DNA of 64,000 nt from Aggregatilineales bacterium (lineage in GTDB: Bacteria; Chloroflexota; Anaerolineae; Aggregatilineales; Phototrophicaceae), in NCBI GenBank assembly GCA_030834905.1, contig JAUQWZ010000037.1, forward strand, positions 20,208 to 84,207. Direction: 5' to 3'. Each line of letters opens with the position of its first letter. The stretch's first letter is position 1. The position numbers and the translations under genes are program-made. This document shows positions 1 to 9,434 of this stretch, one piece after another. Below the pieces are notes generated by a model. It saw nothing but the letters and a program-made list of their open reading frames with translations. It was not told the origin of the DNA and made no database searches.

Positions 1-1149
1 TTCTGCCCACAGCAGCGTGCCATCTGGCGTGCCATCGCCGGACGCGGTGTAATCGCCGAAGATGTAGTAGCCTTCGAGATCGGACATGGCGCTGCCGCGG
101 TAGACATAGCCGCCGACCACCACCACCCCTACCTCGTCATGGCTGTATTCAATGATGGGGTCGATCAAGGGTTCACCGTTAGCGCCGGTGCTGGCGCACT
201 CGGTCGGCGCGGCTTCCGGGCTGTCCGGATCAAAACAGTGACTGCCTTCCTTGATGTTCCAGCCATAATTGCCGCCAGCAGTGATGATGCTGACTTCTTC
301 ATACACGTCCTGCCCGGCATCCGCCGCGAACAGCTCACCGTTTCCGCCGCGATCAAACGAGATGTGATAGGGGTTGCGCAATCCATAGGCGAAGATTTCG
401 CCCGCCAGCGCCGGGTCGGAAACGAAGGGGTTGTCGGCAGGAATCGTGTAGCTTCCAGGATCGCCATTCACGTCAATCCGCAGAATGCTCCCGTGAACAT
501 TGGTCAGATCCTGCGCGTTGCCAAGCTCCGGTGTGTGTCCCTCGTCGGTATCATTCGCGCCGCCGCCATCGCCAATTGGGATATAGAGGTAGCCGTCTGG
601 TCCAAAGGTGATATGTCCAGCATTATGATTGAACTGCGGCTGATCGATTTGCAGCACCGTTTTCAGCGAAGCGAGGTCGGCAACGTCGGGATTATCTGCC
701 GAGACGTTCAGTTCAGCCACAACGTTCGTGTGATCCCAACCGGCGGGAGCTTCCGGGCGCAGCGGGATGGTGTAATAAACAAACAGCCGACCATTAGTCG
801 CGTAGTCCGGATGAAAGGCTAAGCCCAGAACGCCGCGCTCATCATAATCGGTACTCAGCGGCACGATCTGACCGGTGAGATCCACAAACGGATCGGGCAG
901 CAGTTGACCGTCCGGCGAGATGATCCGGATCGTCCCCGCCTGATCGACCACAAACAAACGCCCGCTGCCATCGTTGGGACTCGCCAGGGCAACCGGTGCT
1001 GACAGCCCTTCAGCGACCAGCTCTACTCCGACTGAATAGTTTTCGCTTTCTTCCTGGGCAGCGACTGGCAGCAGCACAGAAAACGAACCGATAAACAAAC
1101 TCAGAATTACCCACCGAACCGCGCGACGTAGAACAGCACCGTTAGCCAT
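1..1149 (-). CDS. Exported PQQ-dependent glucose/sorbosone dehydrogenase-like protein (3' part cut off by window)
   Basis: The frame runs from an ATG at 1149 off the left edge, giving 383 residues without a stop. A GGGAGGATC ribosome site lies just upstream. The N-terminus is basic then hydrophobic and ends in an AAQ-like cleavage site near residue 32, so the protein is probably exported. The body reads LVAEGLSAPVALASP, RLFVVDQAGTIRI, GVLGLAFHPDY, FNHNAGHITFGPDGYLYI, GDGG and YGLRNPYHISFD, which is the beta-propeller of the GSDH (soluble aldose sugar dehydrogenase, PQQ-type) family. Family members oxidise aldoses outside the membrane; the actual substrate and PQQ dependence are inferred. The C-terminus and anything fused to it lie outside the window. 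Confidence 0.85.
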   Translation of the reverse strand, partial: MANGAVLRRAVRWVILSLFIGSFSVLLPVAAQEESENYSVGVELVAEGLSAPVALASPNDGSGRLFVVDQAGTIRIISPDGQLLPDPFVDLTGQIVPLSTDYDERGVLGLAFHPDYATNGRLFVYYTIPLRPEAPAGWDHTNVVAELNVSADNPDVADLASLKTVLQIDQPQFNHNAGHITFGPDGYLYIPIGDGGGANDTDEGHTPELGNAQDLTNVHGSILRIDVNGDPGSYTIPADNPFVSDPALAGEIFAYGLRNPYHISFDRGGNGELFAADAGQDVYEEVSIITAGGNYGWNIKEGSHCFDPDSPEAAPTECASTGANGEPLIDPIIEYSHDEVGVVVVGGYVYRGSAMSDLEGYYIFGDYTASGDGTPDGTLLWAE

Positions 1150-1537
1150 TGTTCTGATCCTCCCTACCTGGAACACAACAGAAATCGAATGAGACACCTG
1201 TCAGGCAGTCTCAAGGCGATGGAATTCCTCCCGTTAGAAATATGTCAAAATGGGTTACGACCGCGAGTATGCGTTATGAATGGATACGCGCGGGCGCGGA
1301 AATCTGGATTGAGTCTGATATGAATGGTCAATGAGAGGGTCATTGACGTAGAATTGAGTTTTTGCACAAGCCTTCATTCGTGATGGCGTTGGCTGCCACT
1401 TCCTGCCGGACTCAACCATTGGGAACTATCGGGGACTGCGCTAGACTAAACTCCCTGCGCTTTCGCAGACCAATACCATACCGGGATTTGTTTGGGCGGT
1501 ACGCCGCGCCACCAGAACAGGATTTACCAGAGCGCTT
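1150..1537. other. Divergent intergenic region with one short inverted repeat
   Basis: No convincing gene lies here between the divergent starts at 1149 and 1538. The clearest element is a perfect 8-bp inverted repeat, GTCAATGA-N5-TCATTGAC, at 1327-1347, which could be an operator for either flank. A weak sigma70-like pair (TTGGGA, 17 nt, TAGACT) about 90-130 nt before 1538 could serve the downstream hydrolase. No regulator is encoded beside it, so the assignment is tentative. Confidence 0.3.
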
Positions 1538-3565
1538 ATGTCCGATGGAACGTCAAACTCGGAACTGAAAAAAATTCACGTCGTTTTTAAGACCCATCTC
1601 GATGTCGGATTCACAGATTTTGCCGCCCAGGTAACGAAACGGTATTTTGAGGATTTCATCCCCAAAGCGCTCCATCTGGCAAGAAGCCTGCGCGAGACGA
1701 GTGAAACGGATCGCTTTGTCTGGACGACTGGTTCGTGGCTGATCTACGAATTTCTGGAGCAGGCTTCTCCACAACAGCGCCGCGAGATGGAAGCCGCCAT
1801 CGAGGCGGGCGATCTGGTCTGGCATGGGCTGCCCTTCACCCTGCACAGCGAATTGATGGACGCTTCGCTCTTTCGTTACGGGCTGTCGCTGTCCCAGCAG
1901 TTGGATCGTCGGTTTGGCAGGCAGACTATCGCCGCCAAAATGACCGATGTGCCGGGGCATACACGCGGCATTGTCCCGCTGCTGGCTGAAGCGGGCATCC
2001 AGTTTTTGCACATCGGAGTCAATCTGGCAAGCACGCCTCCGGCTGTCCCGCCGGTATTCGTCTGGACTGATCCGGCAGGCGCGAAGCTGATGGTCATGTA
2101 TCAAAGCGGCTACGGCGCTTTCGCCCGCGTACCCGGCTGCGATGAAGCGCTGTACTTCGCCCACACCAACGACAATCTCGGACCGCCTGCCGCTGCCGAG
2201 ATCACCGCCATGTTCGCCCGGCTGCGCGGCGAATATGGCGTCGAGGTCTGCGCTTCAAGCATGGATGCCTTTGCCCACCGGCTGGCGACGGTCAAAGAGT
2301 CGCTTCCGGTGGTCAACCAGGAAATCGGTGACACCTGGATACACGGCGTCGGGACCGATCCTCTGAAAGTCGCCCAGTTTCGCGAGCTGCTGCGCCTGCG
2401 CCGCCGCTGGTGTGAGGATCGCGATCCATCATCGCTCTCCCCAGAACTGGCATCCTTTAGCCGGGGGCTGCTGCTGGTGCCGGAACACACCTGGGGATTG
2501 GACATCAAGACTCACCTGCATGACGACAAAAACTTCAGCAAGTCCGATTTCACGAAAGCGCGTTCGGCACCCAATTTTCAGAAAGTCGAAGCCTCGTGGC
2601 AGGAACAGCGAAATTATATTCAGACCGCCGTTAAAGCGCTCGGCAGCACCCCCTGGGGCGACGAGGTACGAACCCGCCTGGAAGCGCTCACGCCAGCCAA
2701 ACCACAGCTAAACGGTTTTGTGGAGATCACGGCGCGACCGCTGACGTTTGATCTGCCGCAGTTTTCACTCGGCATCGACGACCAGACCGGCGCGATCACC
2801 CATCTTATCAGCAAATCGACCGGACAACGGTGGGCGTCCGCCAGGCACCCGCTGGCGCAGATGCGGTATGAAGTGTTTTCCCAGGCAGACTATGACCGCT
2901 TTGTGCGCCAGTACAACAAGCGCCTGAAGGAAACCGCCGAATGGGCGATCCCCGACTACACCAAGCCGGGCATGGCAGCGGCGATCAGCCGCCCGTTTGA
3001 AGCGACATTCTCACTCGACAAGATTTATCAGCGGCGGGCTGATGATGCCGATGAACTGATCGTCTGCCTCAGCAGCGACCCAATCGCCGCCGAGCAGTAC
3101 GGCTGTCCCCGTCAGGTGATCTACCGCCTGACCGCGCCACATGGCGAAACCGCGCTGTATCTGGACGCGCAGTGGTTCGGCAAGGATGCGTCGCGGCTGC
3201 CGGAAGCCATCTGGCTGTCCTTCAACCCGATCATCGGAAGCGGCAAGGGCTGGAAACTCCACAAATTACGGCGAGAAATCTCGCCAACCGACGTGGCGCG
3301 CGATGGCAACCGGCGGCTGCACGCCGTCATGTTCGGAGTCCTCTATCGCGATCAGGCGCGGGCGCTGTCGATCCAGAGTCTGGACGCGCCGCTGGTCGCA
3401 TTTGGACGGCAGGCGCTGCTGAACTTCAGCAACCGCTTTCCATCGCTCACAGACGGCGTTCACTTCAACCTGTACAATAACGTCTGGGGAACCAATTTTG
3501 GCATGTGGTATGACGATGACGCGCGATTCCGCTTCGCTCTGACGTTCAATCCGCCAGCGGAGTAG
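1538..3565 (+). CDS. GH38-like glycoside hydrolase (DUF5054 family)
   Basis: A 675-residue protein. The N-terminal HVVFKTHLDVGFTD (His20, Asp22) corresponds to the zinc-binding HxDxGW/F element of GH38 alpha-mannosidases. KMTDVPGHTRGIVPLLAEAGI near residues 133-152 carries the Asp expected to be the second metal or nucleophile site. The rest (LPFTLHSELMD, VFVWTDPAGAKLM, PEHTWGLDIKTHL) fits the DUF5054 group rather than classical mannosidases. No signal peptide is visible, so it is probably cytosolic and acts on imported oligosaccharide. The ATG at 1538 has only a weak ribosome site, so the start is not secure. The SDR downstream, of a uronate-pathway type, suggests joint sugar or uronide use; specificity is unknown. 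Confidence 0.75.
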   Translation: MSDGTSNSELKKIHVVFKTHLDVGFTDFAAQVTKRYFEDFIPKALHLARSLRETSETDRFVWTTGSWLIYEFLEQASPQQRREMEAAIEAGDLVWHGLPFTLHSELMDASLFRYGLSLSQQLDRRFGRQTIAAKMTDVPGHTRGIVPLLAEAGIQFLHIGVNLASTPPAVPPVFVWTDPAGAKLMVMYQSGYGAFARVPGCDEALYFAHTNDNLGPPAAAEITAMFARLRGEYGVEVCASSMDAFAHRLATVKESLPVVNQEIGDTWIHGVGTDPLKVAQFRELLRLRRRWCEDRDPSSLSPELASFSRGLLLVPEHTWGLDIKTHLHDDKNFSKSDFTKARSAPNFQKVEASWQEQRNYIQTAVKALGSTPWGDEVRTRLEALTPAKPQLNGFVEITARPLTFDLPQFSLGIDDQTGAITHLISKSTGQRWASARHPLAQMRYEVFSQADYDRFVRQYNKRLKETAEWAIPDYTKPGMAAAISRPFEATFSLDKIYQRRADDADELIVCLSSDPIAAEQYGCPRQVIYRLTAPHGETALYLDAQWFGKDASRLPEAIWLSFNPIIGSGKGWKLHKLRREISPTDVARDGNRRLHAVMFGVLYRDQARALSIQSLDAPLVAFGRQALLNFSNRFPSLTDGVHFNLYNNVWGTNFGMWYDDDARFRFALTFNPPAE

Positions 3566-3647
3566 CGGCGTATTGCCGTGACGCGCCATGTTGAGGCGCA
3601 GCAGAAATTACCGGGTATCCACGCAAACTCCAACACAGGTGAAGACG

Positions 3648-4475
3648 ATGACGACGAACAACCTTTTTGACCTGTCGGGCAAGGTGGCGGTAGTCACCGG
3701 GGCAACCGGCGTGCTTTGCCAGGCGATGTGCCGGGGACTTTCGGCGCAGGGCGCAAAAGTGGTGGCGCTGGCGCGCAGCCAGGACAAAATCACGGCGCTG
3801 GTCGATTCTCTGCGCCAGGACGGCGGCGAGGCGCTGGGCGTCAGCGCCGATGTGCTCGACAAAGGCTCGCTCGCGGCAGCGGCGGCGCGGGTGGCTGAAA
3901 CCTATGGGCGGGTGGATATCCTCGTCAACGGCGCTGGCGGCAACCGCCCCGAAGCCACCACTATGCCCGGTCAGCGCACCTTCTTTGACCTCGACGAAGC
4001 GATACTGCGCGACGTATTCGAACTGAACTTCAGCGGCGCTATCCTCTCGTCACAGGTGTTTGGCAAGTCAATGGCAGACGCCGGGGCGGGAGTCATCCTG
4101 AACATATCGTCGATGGCGGCGTACCGTCCGATGACGCGGGTAGTCGCCTATGCCGGGGCAAAAGCCGCGCTGAACAACTTCACCCAATGGCTGGCGGTCT
4201 ACATGGCGTCCGAGCACAGCCCGCAGATTCGCGTCAATGCTATTGCGCCCGGTTTTTACCTCGGCGAGCAGAACCGCTATCTGCTGATCGATCAGGATAC
4301 CGGCAAGCTGACAGCGCGAGGACAGCAGATCATCGACCACACGCCGATGCAGCGTTTCGGCGATCCCGACGATCTGGTCGGGACGGTGCTGTGGCTGGTG
4401 AGCGACGCCTCGCGCTTTGTGACCGGCATCGTCGTGCCGGTGGATGGCGGCTTTATGGCGTCAAGTGGTGTTTAG
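3648..4475 (+). CDS. SDR oxidoreductase, D-mannonate oxidoreductase-like
   Basis: About 275 residues from the ATG at 3648; an in-frame upstream extension to 3588 has no family similarity. It carries the SDR cofactor loop (VVTGATGVLCQAMCRGL), the NGAGGNRPEATT stretch, NISSMAAYRPM and the YAGAKAAL active-site Tyr-x3-Lys. The long APGFYLGEQNRYLL, GQQIIDHTPMQRFGDPDDL and PVDGGFMASSGV region is typical of the SDR-type D-mannonate oxidoreductases that reduce fructuronate and related keto sugars. The last Gly of the TGxxxGxG loop is Cys, an unusual change. The gene lies 82 nt after the GH38-like gene and is likely co-transcribed. Its 3' end overlaps the convergent ilvE by 23 nt. Confidence 0.8.
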   Translation: MTTNNLFDLSGKVAVVTGATGVLCQAMCRGLSAQGAKVVALARSQDKITALVDSLRQDGGEALGVSADVLDKGSLAAAAARVAETYGRVDILVNGAGGNRPEATTMPGQRTFFDLDEAILRDVFELNFSGAILSSQVFGKSMADAGAGVILNISSMAAYRPMTRVVAYAGAKAALNNFTQWLAVYMASEHSPQIRVNAIAPGFYLGEQNRYLLIDQDTGKLTARGQQIIDHTPMQRFGDPDDLVGTVLWLVSDASRFVTGIVVPVDGGFMASSGV

Positions 4476-5409
4476 ACGCGGGTTCGCCGTGATAAACCGG
4501 CTGAAGCCAGTGATTATATTTCTCGTTCCTGCCGCGCACAATGTTATAGAACAGATCGCTCAGGCACGACACGATGGGTCCAATTTCGCCATCGCCCACC
4601 TTACGATGATCGACCGACGTGACCGCGCCAACCTGTACGGCGGTGCCGCAGAGGAAGGCTTCTTCGGCGCAGTAAACTTCGCTGCGGTCGATTGAGCGTT
4701 CGACGACTTCGACTCCCAGTTCTTCGGTCAGCAGGGTGATGCAGGTTCGGCGGGTGATGCCTTCGAGCAGGTTCTCATACACCGGCGGCGTGATCGCCAC
4801 GCCGTTGCGGATCATGAAGAAGTTGGCGGCGCTGCCCTCGCTGATGTGTCCGTTCTGATCGAGTACCAGCGCGTCGTCATAGCCATCCAGCGCGGCTTCG
4901 GTCTTGGCGAGCGCCGAATTGACGTAAGCGCCCGCAATCTTGCCGCGCGCCGGGATAGCGTTGTCGTCCACACGCCGCCACGACGACACCGTGAGCGACA
5001 GCCCGCCGTCGTGCCCCATGTAGTTGCCGAATGGCAGCGCGAAGATCGTCAGTTCGGTGGGCATGTCGTGCAGCTTTACGCCAACGCCCTGATAGGATTT
5101 ATAGACCAGCGGGCGCACATAGATGTCCTGCTCGTAGCCTTCCATTTCCAGCAGTTCCAGCACGATGTCCAGCAGTTGTTCCGGGTTGTAGAGCACCTCG
5201 CTCAAAATCAAGCCCGCCGAATGACGGAAGCGGCGGAAGTGATCCAGCGGGCGAAAGACGTACAACTGGCGCTGGTCGCTGTTCCAGTAGCCGCGCAGCC
5301 CGCCAAACGCCGCCGTACCATAGTGCAGCGCGTGGGTCATAACACTAACTTTCGCCTGTGCAATCGGAACAATCTCCCCTTCAAAAAAAGCATACTGTGG
5401 GCTGTTCAT
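4453..5409 (-). CDS. ilvE: Branched-chain amino acid aminotransferase
   Basis: A class IV PLP aminotransferase of 318 residues. The start is the ATG at 5409, preceded by AGGAG at a six-base spacing; a TTG two codons earlier is less likely. FFEGEIVPIAQAKVSVMTHALHYG opens the fold. Lys157 in ARGKIAGAYVNSALAKTEA is the expected Schiff-base lysine, followed by GYDDALVLDQNGHISEGSAANFF and the EGITRRTCI and FLCGTAVQV segments. It interconverts Leu, Ile and Val with their 2-oxoacids in the cytosol. It sits about 220 nt from and divergent to the 2-oxoacid:ferredoxin oxidoreductase operon, which could consume or make the same 2-oxoacids. Confidence 0.92.
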   Translation of the reverse strand: MNSPQYAFFEGEIVPIAQAKVSVMTHALHYGTAAFGGLRGYWNSDQRQLYVFRPLDHFRRFRHSAGLILSEVLYNPEQLLDIVLELLEMEGYEQDIYVRPLVYKSYQGVGVKLHDMPTELTIFALPFGNYMGHDGGLSLTVSSWRRVDDNAIPARGKIAGAYVNSALAKTEAALDGYDDALVLDQNGHISEGSAANFFMIRNGVAITPPVYENLLEGITRRTCITLLTEELGVEVVERSIDRSEVYCAEEAFLCGTAVQVGAVTSVDHRKVGDGEIGPIVSCLSDLFYNIVRGRNEKYNHWLQPVYHGEPASKHHLTP

Positions 5410-5630
5410 CCTCAACTCCTGTAAACATAAATCGATTATCTCATACCCCGATCATAGGAACAGCGGCGGCGGCTCTGGAAGTGGCAAAGGTCACCGACAT
5501 GAGGCGACATAGGTAATCTTGTGACATCAGGCACACCGAATCAGGATATTTTGTACTGTCTGCTCCAGACGGCGGCTCTTAGGATGAGCGTAAAAATATT
5601 GGACGATTGTTTTGTTATGGGAAGGTCGAA

Positions 5631-5902
5631 ATGGCACATGGGATGATTCTCATCGACCAGGAACGTTGTAAAGGATGCAGCTTATGTATTGAAGTTTGTC
5701 CGCAGCACGTCATTACCATCAATACCAGCAAGCTCAACGCCAAAAGTTATCACCCGGCAGGGCTGGACGATCCCGGGGGCAAATGTACCGGCTGCGCTAT
5801 CTGCGCGGTCATATGTCCCGATGCGTGCATCACCGTCCTGCGCGAGCCACCTCTCCGGCGCGGCGTGGGGTTGAGCAGCCCGACAGTAGAAAGGATGCTT
5901 TG

Positions 5903-5903
<1 letters not shown>
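5631..5903 (+). CDS. 2-oxoacid:ferredoxin oxidoreductase delta subunit (2[4Fe-4S] ferredoxin)
   Basis: A 90-residue protein from the ATG at 5631, with GGAAGG five bases upstream; a TTG at 5607 in the same frame is rejected. It contains two full cluster motifs, CKGCSLCIEVCP and CTGCAICAVICP, so it should hold two [4Fe-4S] clusters and pass electrons from the catalytic subunits to ferredoxin. The TGA stop overlaps the ATG of the next gene by one base (TGATG), a translational coupling sign. It is the first gene of a four-gene delta-alpha-beta-gamma operon. Confidence 0.92.
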
Positions 5904-6985
<1,082 letters not shown>

Positions 6986-6999
6986 AAAGGTCAGCTTAT

Positions 7000-7779
7000 A
7001 TGGAAACAATGACTGCTCCTCTTGAATTGCAGACGGTTTACCAGCGCCCAAATGCGCTGGAGGATACTTACACCAATTACTGCCCCGGCTGCACGCATGG
7101 TGTTGCCCACCGGCTGCTGGCGGAAGCGATAGATGAACTGGGCTTGCGCGACCGGACGATCCTGGTCGCGCCGGTTGGCTGCGCGGTCTTCGCCTACGAA
7201 TATTTCGATCTCGACGGCTGCGAAGCGGCGCATGGACGCGCCCCGGCGATGGCAACCGGCGTCAAGCGGGCGCTGCCAGATCGCATCGTCGTCACCTATC
7301 AGGGCGATGGCGATCTCGCCTCGATTGGCGCGGGCGAAATCCTGCACGCCGCCGGGCGGGGTGAAAAAATCTCGGTAGTGTTTGTCAACAACGCTATTTA
7401 CGGCATGACCGGCGGGCAGATGGCACCGACCAGCCTGCCGGGGCAAAAGACCAGCTCGTCGCCAAAGGGGCGCGACGTCGCCATGACCGGCAATCCGATG
7501 CGCATGAGCGAGCTTCTGGCGCAGATGGAAGGCAGCGCTTACGTCGCGCGGCGCTCGCTGCACGATCCGGCGAACATCCGCAAGGCGAAAAAAGCCATCC
7601 TCACGGCGCTGAAAGTGCAGGAAGCGGGTCTTGGCTTCAGTATGGTCGAGCTGCTGTCGAGCTGCCCGACAAACTGGAAACTGACGCCGTCAGAGGCGCT
7701 GAAGTGGATTGAAACCAACATGCTGCCCATTTATCCCCTCGGGGACTACAAAGTGGCGGATGCCGTCCGCGACCTATAA
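7000..7779 (+). CDS. 2-oxoacid:ferredoxin oxidoreductase beta subunit (TPP-binding)
   Basis: 259 residues. YCPGCTHGVAHRLL near residue 27 holds the CPGC pair typical of beta subunits. The thiamine diphosphate motif runs from GDGDLASIGAGEIL to VVFVNNAIYGMTGGQMAPTS. Further cysteines that ligate a cluster in some homologues are not obvious, so cluster content here probably resides mainly in the delta subunit. A ribosome site (AAAGGTCAG) lies between the alpha stop and the ATG, a 14-nt gap. It forms the catalytic core with the alpha subunit. Confidence 0.9.
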   Translation: METMTAPLELQTVYQRPNALEDTYTNYCPGCTHGVAHRLLAEAIDELGLRDRTILVAPVGCAVFAYEYFDLDGCEAAHGRAPAMATGVKRALPDRIVVTYQGDGDLASIGAGEILHAAGRGEKISVVFVNNAIYGMTGGQMAPTSLPGQKTSSSPKGRDVAMTGNPMRMSELLAQMEGSAYVARRSLHDPANIRKAKKAILTALKVQEAGLGFSMVELLSSCPTNWKLTPSEALKWIETNMLPIYPLGDYKVADAVRDL

Positions 7780-7792
7780 GCCGGAGGTTGTC

Positions 7793-8350
7793 GTGCAAGA
7801 GGAATTTGTTTGTGCAGGCTTTGGCGGTCAGGGAGTCCTGTTTGCGGGGCAGGCGCTCGCCTATGCCGCGATGGACGCGGGGCGCAGCGTCACCTGGATA
7901 CCATCCTATGGACCCGAAATGCGCGGCGGCACCGCCTACTGCGTGACCGTCATCAGCGACCAGATAATCGGATCGCCAGTGGTCAGGCAGCCGAGCGCCG
8001 CCCTGATCTTCAATATCCCATCGTTCGATAAGTTTGAGCCGCTGGTTGCGCCAGGTGGAATCCTGGCATACAACACCTCGCTGATCAGCCAGACCAGCCA
8101 GCGAATCGATATCACCCAGGTGCCAGTGCCGGCAACCGATCTGGCGACGATGCTCGGCGACGCCCGTATGACCAACATGGTGCTGCTGGGCGCGATGCTC
8201 ACCGCGCACCCGATTCTGCCGCTTCAGGCAGTTGAGGATGCGCTGCGCGATCACCTGCTCGCCAAGCGCCCTGAACGGCTGGAGAACAACCGACTGGCGC
8301 TGGCGCAGGGCGCGGAATTTGTGCGCCAGATGCAGGCTGAAGCAGTATAG
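7793..8350 (+). CDS. 2-oxoacid:ferredoxin oxidoreductase gamma subunit
   Basis: The start chosen is the GTG at 7793 behind a CCGGAGG ribosome site, giving 185 residues; an ATG at 7709 would overlap the beta gene by 71 nt. The motif CAGFGGQGVLFAGQALAYAA, then WIPSYGPEMRGGTAYCVTVIS and GARMTNMVLLGA-like text mark the gamma (catalytic domain 2) family, which helps bind CoA and close the complex. It ends the operon. The stretch after it carries a hairpin-forming repeat that could also stop transcription. Confidence 0.88.
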   Translation: MQEEFVCAGFGGQGVLFAGQALAYAAMDAGRSVTWIPSYGPEMRGGTAYCVTVISDQIIGSPVVRQPSAALIFNIPSFDKFEPLVAPGGILAYNTSLISQTSQRIDITQVPVPATDLATMLGDARMTNMVLLGAMLTAHPILPLQAVEDALRDHLLAKRPERLENNRLALAQGAEFVRQMQAEAV

Positions 8351-8369
8351 GCGGGGGTGTCTGCTCAAT

Positions 8370-8517
8370 CCCAGCGGTTATGTAGTTTCACAAAATAATA
8401 CGGGTTTTCCGTAGGGACACGATAAATCGTGTCCGCCTCAGCATTCACGAAACGGACACAACAATGTCGTGTCCCTACATATTCCGTATTTAATCATTAA
8501 TCTGCATAACCGCTGGG
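8370..8517. repeat. MITE-like hairpin element, copy A (148 bp)
   Basis: Perfect 13-bp terminal inverted repeats, CCCAGCGGTTATG at 8370-8382 and CATAACCGCTGGG at 8505-8517, bound the element. Inside them further matched blocks (ATACGG / CCGTAT) continue the pairing. A second perfect 12-bp inverted pair, GTAGGGACACGA (8411-8422) and TCGTGTCCCTAC (8467-8478), is nested within, so the whole can fold as one long imperfect hairpin. It encodes nothing. An internally deleted relative lies at 31556-31654. No target duplication is visible. Confidence 0.65.
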
Positions 8518-8536
8518 GCGGTTCGCGAACCGCCCC
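8515..8536. repeat. Perfect 22-bp palindrome, GC-rich
   Basis: GGGGCGGTTCGCGAACCGCC plus CC, followed by TAC, forms a perfect palindrome abutting copy A of the hairpin element. The same core recurs at 39537-39564. It lies between the converging VOR operon and the DeoR gene and may stop transcription from both sides. Confidence 0.7.
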
Positions 8537-8594
8537 TACCGTTAGGAACACGAGGGGACTTTTCTCCCAACCACCCCTGCCAGACGATCAGACC

Positions 8595-9377
8595 TCACAC
8601 CAGTTCGACAAAGATGCCGCGCTCCTGAAAGGTTTCGAGCGCTTCCGGCGGAATATCCGAGTCGGTCACCAGCATGTGGATCGCGTCAATCGGCGCGACC
8701 CGCACCAGCGCCGTCTGGTGAAACTTGCTGCTGTCCGTCACCACGATGATGTGATGCCCGGCGTCGATAAAAGTGCGCGAGACTTCGGCTTCTTCGGCGC
8801 TCTCGGCGCTCATGCCGCGCTGTGGTGACAGCGCTTTCACGCCCAGAATGACTTTATCCACCTTGAGTTCGGACAAAATCAGGCGCAGCAGCGTGCCGCG
8901 AACCGCAAATTCCGCCGGGTCGATCATGCCGCCCAGCATGATCACTTTATGACATCCCTGGCGCATCAGTTCGTTGGCAACCAGCAGCGAGTCGGTGACG
9001 ATGGTCAGGCTGCTGTGCGCGCCCAGTTCGCGGGCGACGGCGAGCGCGGTGCTGCCGCCGGTCATCAGGACGGTTTCGCCGTTCTGGATCAGGCTGGACG
9101 CCGCCCGCCCGATCCGGCGCTTTACGTCTGCCCGCTGTTCCTGTCGCTGCATGATCGGCAGCTCGCTGGTGGCAACCGCGTGCGCCCGCATCGCCCCGCC
9201 ATGCACCCGGCGGATCATGTGCTGCGCCGCCAGCGCCGCCAGATCGCGGCGCACCGTCGCCTCACTGACCTCAAAGGCTTCGCTGATTTCGGCGACGGTC
9301 AGGGTGCCGCGCTGGTCAAGCAGTTGGGTAATTCGTTCCTGGCGCTCGAGTCCGAGCAGGTCTGCGTTCGACATCAT
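8595..9377 (-). CDS. DeoR/GlpR-family transcriptional regulator
   Basis: 260 residues. The N-terminal winged helix reads RQERITQLLDQRGTLTVAEI, EAFEVSEATVRRDLAALAAQ and IRRVHGGAM, diagnostic of DeoR-type repressors. The C-terminal DeoRC sensor domain shows LMTGGSTALAVARELG, IVTDSLLVANEL, VIMLGGMIDP and DAGHHIIVVTDSSKFH. Such proteins bind a phosphorylated sugar intermediate. It is the last gene of a three-gene minus-strand unit behind the GH4 glycosidase and an amidohydrolase, so it probably controls that operon and the divergent transporter at 12194. The ATG at 9377 has only a weak ribosome site. Confidence 0.88.
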   Translation of the reverse strand: MMSNADLLGLERQERITQLLDQRGTLTVAEISEAFEVSEATVRRDLAALAAQHMIRRVHGGAMRAHAVATSELPIMQRQEQRADVKRRIGRAASSLIQNGETVLMTGGSTALAVARELGAHSSLTIVTDSLLVANELMRQGCHKVIMLGGMIDPAEFAVRGTLLRLILSELKVDKVILGVKALSPQRGMSAESAEEAEVSRTFIDAGHHIIVVTDSSKFHQTALVRVAPIDAIHMLVTDSDIPPEALETFQERGIFVELV

Positions 9378-9434
9378 TTTCTACCGTGTGCTGGCTCACT
9401 CACAGGAAACATACCGGGGCGTTCTGGTATCGGT

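Noticed and set aside
1362..1568. Short 68-codon plus-strand frame before the GH38-like gene
   Set aside because: It overlaps the ATG of the real gene by 31 nt in another frame, has no ribosome site and no recognisable sequence.
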